Below, piece after piece: positions 60,781-64,000 of a stretch of 64,000 nt of DNA. Below the pieces are notes generated by a model, which was not told where the DNA came from, did not search any database, and saw only the letters and a program-made list of their open reading frames with translations. Positions within the stretch are counted from its first letter, which is position 1. Every line of letters starts with the position of its first letter. This DNA is from Microlunatus parietis (lineage in GTDB: Bacteria; Actinomycetota; Actinomycetes; Propionibacteriales; Propionibacteriaceae), in contig NZ_JACCBU010000001.1 in the NCBI RefSeq assembly GCF_013407955.1, positions 2,108,001-2,172,000 on the forward strand, given 5' to 3'. The position numbers were made by a program, and so were the translations under genes.

Positions 60781-61712
60781 TCACGATCTTCGCGCCGGCC
60801 GGGATCGGCGAGGTGTCCGCGGGCGCCGACCTGACCGAGTTGATCTTGGCTGCGGTCGCGGCGGACGACGCCGGGCCGCTGGCCGACGGTGATGTCGTCG
60901 TCGTCACGTCCAAGATCATCAGCAAGGCCGAGGGCCGTACCGTCCGGGCCGACGACCGGCAGGCCGCGATCACCGCGGAGTCGCTCGGCACCGTGGCCCG
61001 GCGCGGCGAGTCGCGGATCGTGCACACCCGCGGCGGGCTGACCATGGCCGCCGCCGGGGTCGACAACTCCAACGTCGACCCGGGCACGGTCCTGCTGCTG
61101 CCGGTCGATCCCGACGCCAGCGCCGCCCGGCTGCGCGCCGACCTGGCCGGCCGGACCGGCCTCCGGCTCGGCGTGATCATCTCCGACACCTCGGGCCGGG
61201 CCTGGCGGATCGGCCAGACCGACCTGGCCATCGGTGCCGCCGGGGTCCGGGTGATCGACTCCTACGCCGGGCGTACGGATCCGTACGGGAACGATCTCAA
61301 GGTCAGCGCGGCCGCGATCGCCGACGAACTCGCCGCCGCGGCCGACCTGGCCAAGGAGAAGCTCACCGGCCGCCCCGTCGCCGTCGTCCGCGGCCTCGGC
61401 CGACACGTCGTCGAGCCCGGCCCGGACGTCCCGGTCGCCCGGGACCTGGCCCGACCCCAGGGCGAGGACTTCTTCCGCCTCGGCGCCCGCGAAGCGACCA
61501 TCCTGGCCGTCCTCACCGCCGTCGGCCAGGCCGACCGGTACGAGGCCGTGTTGGAGCACCACGACCCGGAGTCCATGATCATCGACGTGATCTCCGGCGC
61601 CGGCCTGACCGGCGACCAGGCGGAACTGGTCCGCCGCATCCTCGCCGTGCACGCCGACCTCGGCGCCGTGGTCCCGAAGCTCGACCAGCTCGTCCCCACC
61701 CCCACCCCCTGA
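60777..61712 (+). CDS. fbiB: Coenzyme F420-0:L-glutamate ligase (CofE domain)
   Basis: Adds glutamates to F420-0. 311 residues: the CofE domain ([56 protein letters not shown]) plus about 60 more residues. Mycobacterial FbiB is about 448 residues and carries a C-terminal FMN reductase domain for dehydro-F420; that domain is absent here, so the reductase must be elsewhere. ATG 60777 overlaps the fbiA stop. Confidence 0.93.
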   Translation: MITIFAPAGIGEVSAGADLTELILAAVAADDAGPLADGDVVVVTSKIISKAEGRTVRADDRQAAITAESLGTVARRGESRIVHTRGGLTMAAAGVDNSNVDPGTVLLLPVDPDASAARLRADLAGRTGLRLGVIISDTSGRAWRIGQTDLAIGAAGVRVIDSYAGRTDPYGNDLKVSAAAIADELAAAADLAKEKLTGRPVAVVRGLGRHVVEPGPDVPVARDLARPQGEDFFRLGAREATILAVLTAVGQADRYEAVLEHHDPESMIIDVISGAGLTGDQAELVRRILAVHADLGAVVPKLDQLVPTPTP

Positions 61713-61769
61713 CCCGCCCCGCCCGTCCCAAGACCCGCCCCGCTTGCCCCAGGACCCGCCCGCTCGCCC

Positions 61770-61839
61770 CAAACCCGCGGGTTTGTCGACAACCGCACGC
61801 ACTTCGTCGGATTCGACGTCGGAATGTCGACAACCACAC
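61770..61839. repeat. Palindromes and direct repeat upstream of the kinase gene
   Basis: CAAACCCGCGGGTTTG (61770-61785) is a perfect 16-bp palindrome that overlaps TTGTCGACAA (61783-61792), a 10-bp palindrome. TGTCGACAACCGCAC (61784-61798) recurs with one change at 61825-61839, 41 bp away. Between fbiB and the kinase gene, in an otherwise unremarkable 187-bp gap. Confidence 0.65.
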
Positions 61840-61885
61840 TCCTTCTCGACCTGTGCGGCCGCTCACCATCGACGGGGGCTCTGGA

Positions 61886-61891
61886 TACCTT
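61886..61891 (+). promoter_or_regulatory. TACCTT -10 box, leaderless start candidate
   Basis: Eight bases before ATG 61900 of the kinase, with no ribosome site. Confidence 0.4.
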
Positions 61892-61899
61892 TGTCCGCC

Positions 61900-62439
61900 A
61901 TGGCGACGCAGCTGGTGTTGATCAACGGGTATCCCGGTGCCGGGAAGAGCACGCTGGCCCGGGAACTCGCGCCGGAACTCGGGGCCACCTGGCTGAGCAA
62001 GGACCTGATCAAGGAGGCGCTCGCGGACGCCGTGGGCGTCGACACCCTGCCCACCCGGCGGCTCGGGGCGGTGACCGGTGAGACCATCTGGCTGCTCGCG
62101 GCGGAGGTCGAGGATCTGGTGCTGGTCGAGACCGTCGCCAACCCGACTCGGGACCGCGGGCACTTCGAGCGCGGCCTGAAGATCGCCGGCGTCGGCCAGC
62201 TCGTCGAGGTCTGGTGCGACGTGCCCGCCGAACTCGCCTGGGAACGCTATCTGACCCGCGCCCGGCACCCGGTACACCCGCAGGGCCCGGCGTCCGAGGC
62301 CGGCTGGTGGGAGCTGGCCGACCAGATGGAGCCGCTGGGCCTGGGCCCGCTGATCCGGGTGGACACCTCGGCCCCGGTCTCCGTGACGGCGGTCGCCGGC
62401 GAGGTTCGCGATGTCCTGCGGAACCCGTCCGCCGCCTGA
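61900..62439 (+). CDS. Small P-loop kinase (AAA/zeta-toxin-like)
   Basis: 179 residues. Walker A in INGYPGAGKSTLARELA (about residues 8-24), a DLIKEAL substrate-site helix, and LVLVETVANPTRDRGHFERG. This fold includes gluconate, shikimate and zeta-type kinases as well as many unassigned small kinases. There is no antitoxin-like partner, so a toxin role is unlikely. Substrate unknown. Confidence 0.85.
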   Translation: MATQLVLINGYPGAGKSTLARELAPELGATWLSKDLIKEALADAVGVDTLPTRRLGAVTGETIWLLAAEVEDLVLVETVANPTRDRGHFERGLKIAGVGQLVEVWCDVPAELAWERYLTRARHPVHPQGPASEAGWWELADQMEPLGLGPLIRVDTSAPVSVTAVAGEVRDVLRNPSAA

Positions 62440-62579
62440 CGCCGGCGGCGGGAAGGAGCGGCGCGATCGCCCGGCCCAGCGAACCCAGCGACGCCGCCTC
62501 GATCGGGGCCGCGGCCTACGCGGTGCCGGACGGCGCGATCTTCGAGGCACCCGCACGGTAGCCCGGTCGGGGTCAGGGA
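62440..62579. other. Short spacer before the repeat array
   Basis: A short open stretch ends AAYAVPDGAIFEAPAR at 62561, but no start or homology supports a gene. I see no hairpin or promoter here. Confidence 0.5.
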
Positions 62580-63800
62580 AGCGGTCCTGCGGCACCGTCG
62601 GATGGGCTGACCGGGCCGATCGGCCAGTCGAACCCGGGCCGCGCCCTGGTCGAGTGCCTTCCCGCGGGAACCTCGGCGCTCCGTCATCACCGAGTGCTGG
62701 CTCGGGCCGGGTAGCGGGGCTGGCCGGGTAACGGGGCCGACCCGGGTGCCGGAGGCGTTCCCGCGGGAACGCCCGGTAGGCCGACCGGCCCGATCGGCCA
62801 GCCGAACCCGGGCCGCGCCCTCGTCGGGGTGCGTTCCCGCGGAAACCCTGGCGCTCCCTCGTCACCGAGTGCCGACCCGGGCCCGGTAGCAGGGCTGGCC
62901 GGGGTGCCGGAGACGTTCCCGCGGGAACGCCCGGTGGACTGACCGGGCCAATCGGCCAGCCGAACCCGGGGCGCGCCCTCGTCGGGGTGCGTTCCCGCGG
63001 AAACCCTGGCGCTCCCTCGTCACCGAGTGCCGACCCGGGCCCGGTAGCAGGGCTGGCCGGGGTGCCGGAGACGTTCCCGCGGGAACGCCCGGTGGACTGA
63101 CCGGGCCGATCGGCCAGCCGAACCCGGGGCGCGCCTTGGTCGGGTGCGTTCCCGCGGAAACCCTGGCGCTCCGTCGTCACCGAGCGCTGGCCCGGGCCGG
63201 GTAGCGGGGGCCGGCCGGGTGCCGGAGACGTTCCCGCGGAAACCCTGACGCTCCGTCGTCACCGAGTGCCGGCCCGGGCCGGGTAACGGCGGGCTGGCCG
63301 GGGTGCCGGAGGCGTTCCCGCGGGAACGCCCGGTGGACTGACCGGCCCGATCGGCCAGCCGAACCCGGGCCGCGCCCTCGTCGGGTGCGTTCCCGCGGAA
63401 ACCCTGGCGCTCCGTCATCACCGAGTGCCGGCCCGGGCCCGGTAACGGGGCCGACCCGGGTGCCGGAGACGTTCCCGCGGGAACGCCCGGTGGGCCGACC
63501 GGCCCGATCGGCCAGTCGAACCCGGGCCGCGCTTAGTCCGGTGCGTTCCCGCGGGAACCCTGGCGCTCCCTCGTCACCGAGTGCCGGCCCGGGCCCGGTA
63601 ACGGGGCCGACCCGGGTGCCGGAGACGTTCCCGCGGGAACGCCCGGTGGGCCGACCGGCCCGATCGGCCAGTCGAACCCGGGCCGCGCTTAGTCCGGTGC
63701 GTTCCTGCGGGAACCCTGGCGCTCCGTCATCACCGAGTGCTGGCTCGGGCCGGGTAACGGAGCAGGCCGGGTGCCGGAGGCGTTCCCGCGGGAACGTCCC
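62580..63800. repeat. Tandem repeat array with 15 phased palindromes
   Basis: The marker CGATCGGCCAG (one copy CAATCGG) begins at 62617, 62791, 62949, 63107, 63348, 63505 and 63661, so seven units of about 157 bp, with one longer (174) and one enlarged by an extra 83-bp half unit (241). Each unit carries two palindromes of the form GTTCCCGCGG(G/A)AAC. Fifteen sites lie at 62658, 62757, 62833, 62915, 62991, 63073, 63148, 63230, 63314, 63389, 63471, 63545, 63627, 63701 and 63782. Apart from the first gap of 99 bp, they alternate 74-76 and 81-84 bp apart. No credible protein is encoded. Confidence 0.9.
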
Positions 63801-64000
63801 GACGGTCTGGGCCGAGTTCAGCCGAGTGGACTCTGGGGGCGCGATTCTTGACCGGAAGCTGCCCTTGCGCCGCTCAGCGAGGTCGGTTCCCGCACGGGCC
63901 GTCCGGCAGCGGCCGAGGCTGAGTCCACACCGCGACTCTCGGCGCCCCTTCTGGCCCACGAACCGCGCGTCGCCGGTCAGCATCCCCTTACCCGCGCGCC
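63801..64000. other. Unassigned end of window
   Basis: The open minus-strand frame here starts inside the repeat and carries no family motif. GACTCTGGGGGCGC and GCGACTCTCGGCGCCCC are loosely alike. Nothing else supported. Confidence 0.4.

Noticed and set aside
61900..62439. Zeta-type toxin of a toxin-antitoxin pair
   Set aside because: No antitoxin-sized gene adjoins it, and the fold is shared by many metabolic kinases.
62214..62561. Possible protein fragment ending AAYAVPDGAIFEAPAR
   Set aside because: No start, no recognisable domain, and mostly out-of-frame overlap with the kinase gene.
62580..63800. CRISPR array
   Set aside because: The whole 157-bp unit is conserved, with no unique spacers and no cas genes.
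61579..63983. Long minus-strand frames through the repeat array (e.g. 61579-63180 and 63177-63983)
   Set aside because: They translate the repeat in shifting frames (unit about 157 bp, not a multiple of three) and overlap fbiB; no domain and no start signal.

Overview
The window is a 64-kb piece of a high-GC (roughly 69% by eye) actinobacterial chromosome. A WhiB regulator, coenzyme F420 genes (fbiA-fbiB), a DUF3499 / DUF5719 / phosphomannomutase / SIS-isomerase block, abundant GTG starts, Tat signal peptides and many apparently leaderless genes point to the Actinomycetota. The gene mix fits Propionibacteriales such as a Microlunatus-like organism, but that family-level guess is inference. 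I see no rRNA, tRNA, CRISPR, insertion sequence or prophage.

Region by region. 0-6.6 kb: a carbohydrate ABC importer (binding protein cut by the window edge, two permeases), a Gfo/Idh/MocA dehydrogenase, a PhyH-type dioxygenase with an AraC regulator, and an aldehyde dehydrogenase; together they look like uptake and oxidation of a sugar or polyol. 6.6-7.9 kb: a decayed kinase and an Uma2 protein. 8-11.9 kb: a secreted pectate-lyase-like protein with its own solute-binding protein, behind a clear promoter/operator. 12-20.6 kb: an intradiol-dioxygenase-like lipoprotein, a GDPD-IMPase fusion, two divergent APH kinases (one behind an attenuator-like hairpin), threonine dehydratase, a SodC-like protein, and an XRE/SDR/SnoaL module. 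20.7-31.6 kb: an ABC-F protein with its TetR, an FMN 2-hydroxyacid oxidase, a luciferase-like oxidoreductase, a small alarmone synthetase, an HTH/Clp-N pair, homocysteine methyltransferase, a deleted AAA ATPase, a methyltransferase, an S51 peptidase and another APH kinase.

32-41.9 kb: four-carbon sugar acid catabolism (2-hydroxyacid dehydrogenase, DenD-like dehydrogenase, divergent DUF1537 kinase) and a complete Dpp/Opp-type importer with an M20 peptidase. 41.9-47.4 kb: PPOX/HxlR, SDR, Nudix, adenosylhomocysteinase, and a TetR/aldo-keto reductase pair. 47.5-62.4 kb: aroQ, a cation efflux protein, then the conserved actinobacterial envelope/F420 block (sugar phosphate isomerase, Trm112, phosphomannomutase, DUF3499, degenerate metallopeptidase, DUF5719, a giant GT2 glycosyltransferase, whiB, a Pro/Gln-rich membrane protein, fbiA, fbiB) and a small P-loop kinase. 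62.6-63.8 kb holds no convincing gene. It is a tandem array (period about 157 bp) carrying 15 near-identical GC-rich palindromes at alternating 74-76 and 81-84 bp spacing.

The strongest leads for something undescribed are that palindrome array, the REP-like hairpin inserted in frame into two proteins, a 25-bp perfect inverted repeat between the membrane protein and fbiA, the attenuator in front of an APH kinase, a 39-codon leaderless small gene, and a strong excess of TTGATC/GATCAA across the window. All gene functions are from recognising family motifs by eye; none was checked by a search.
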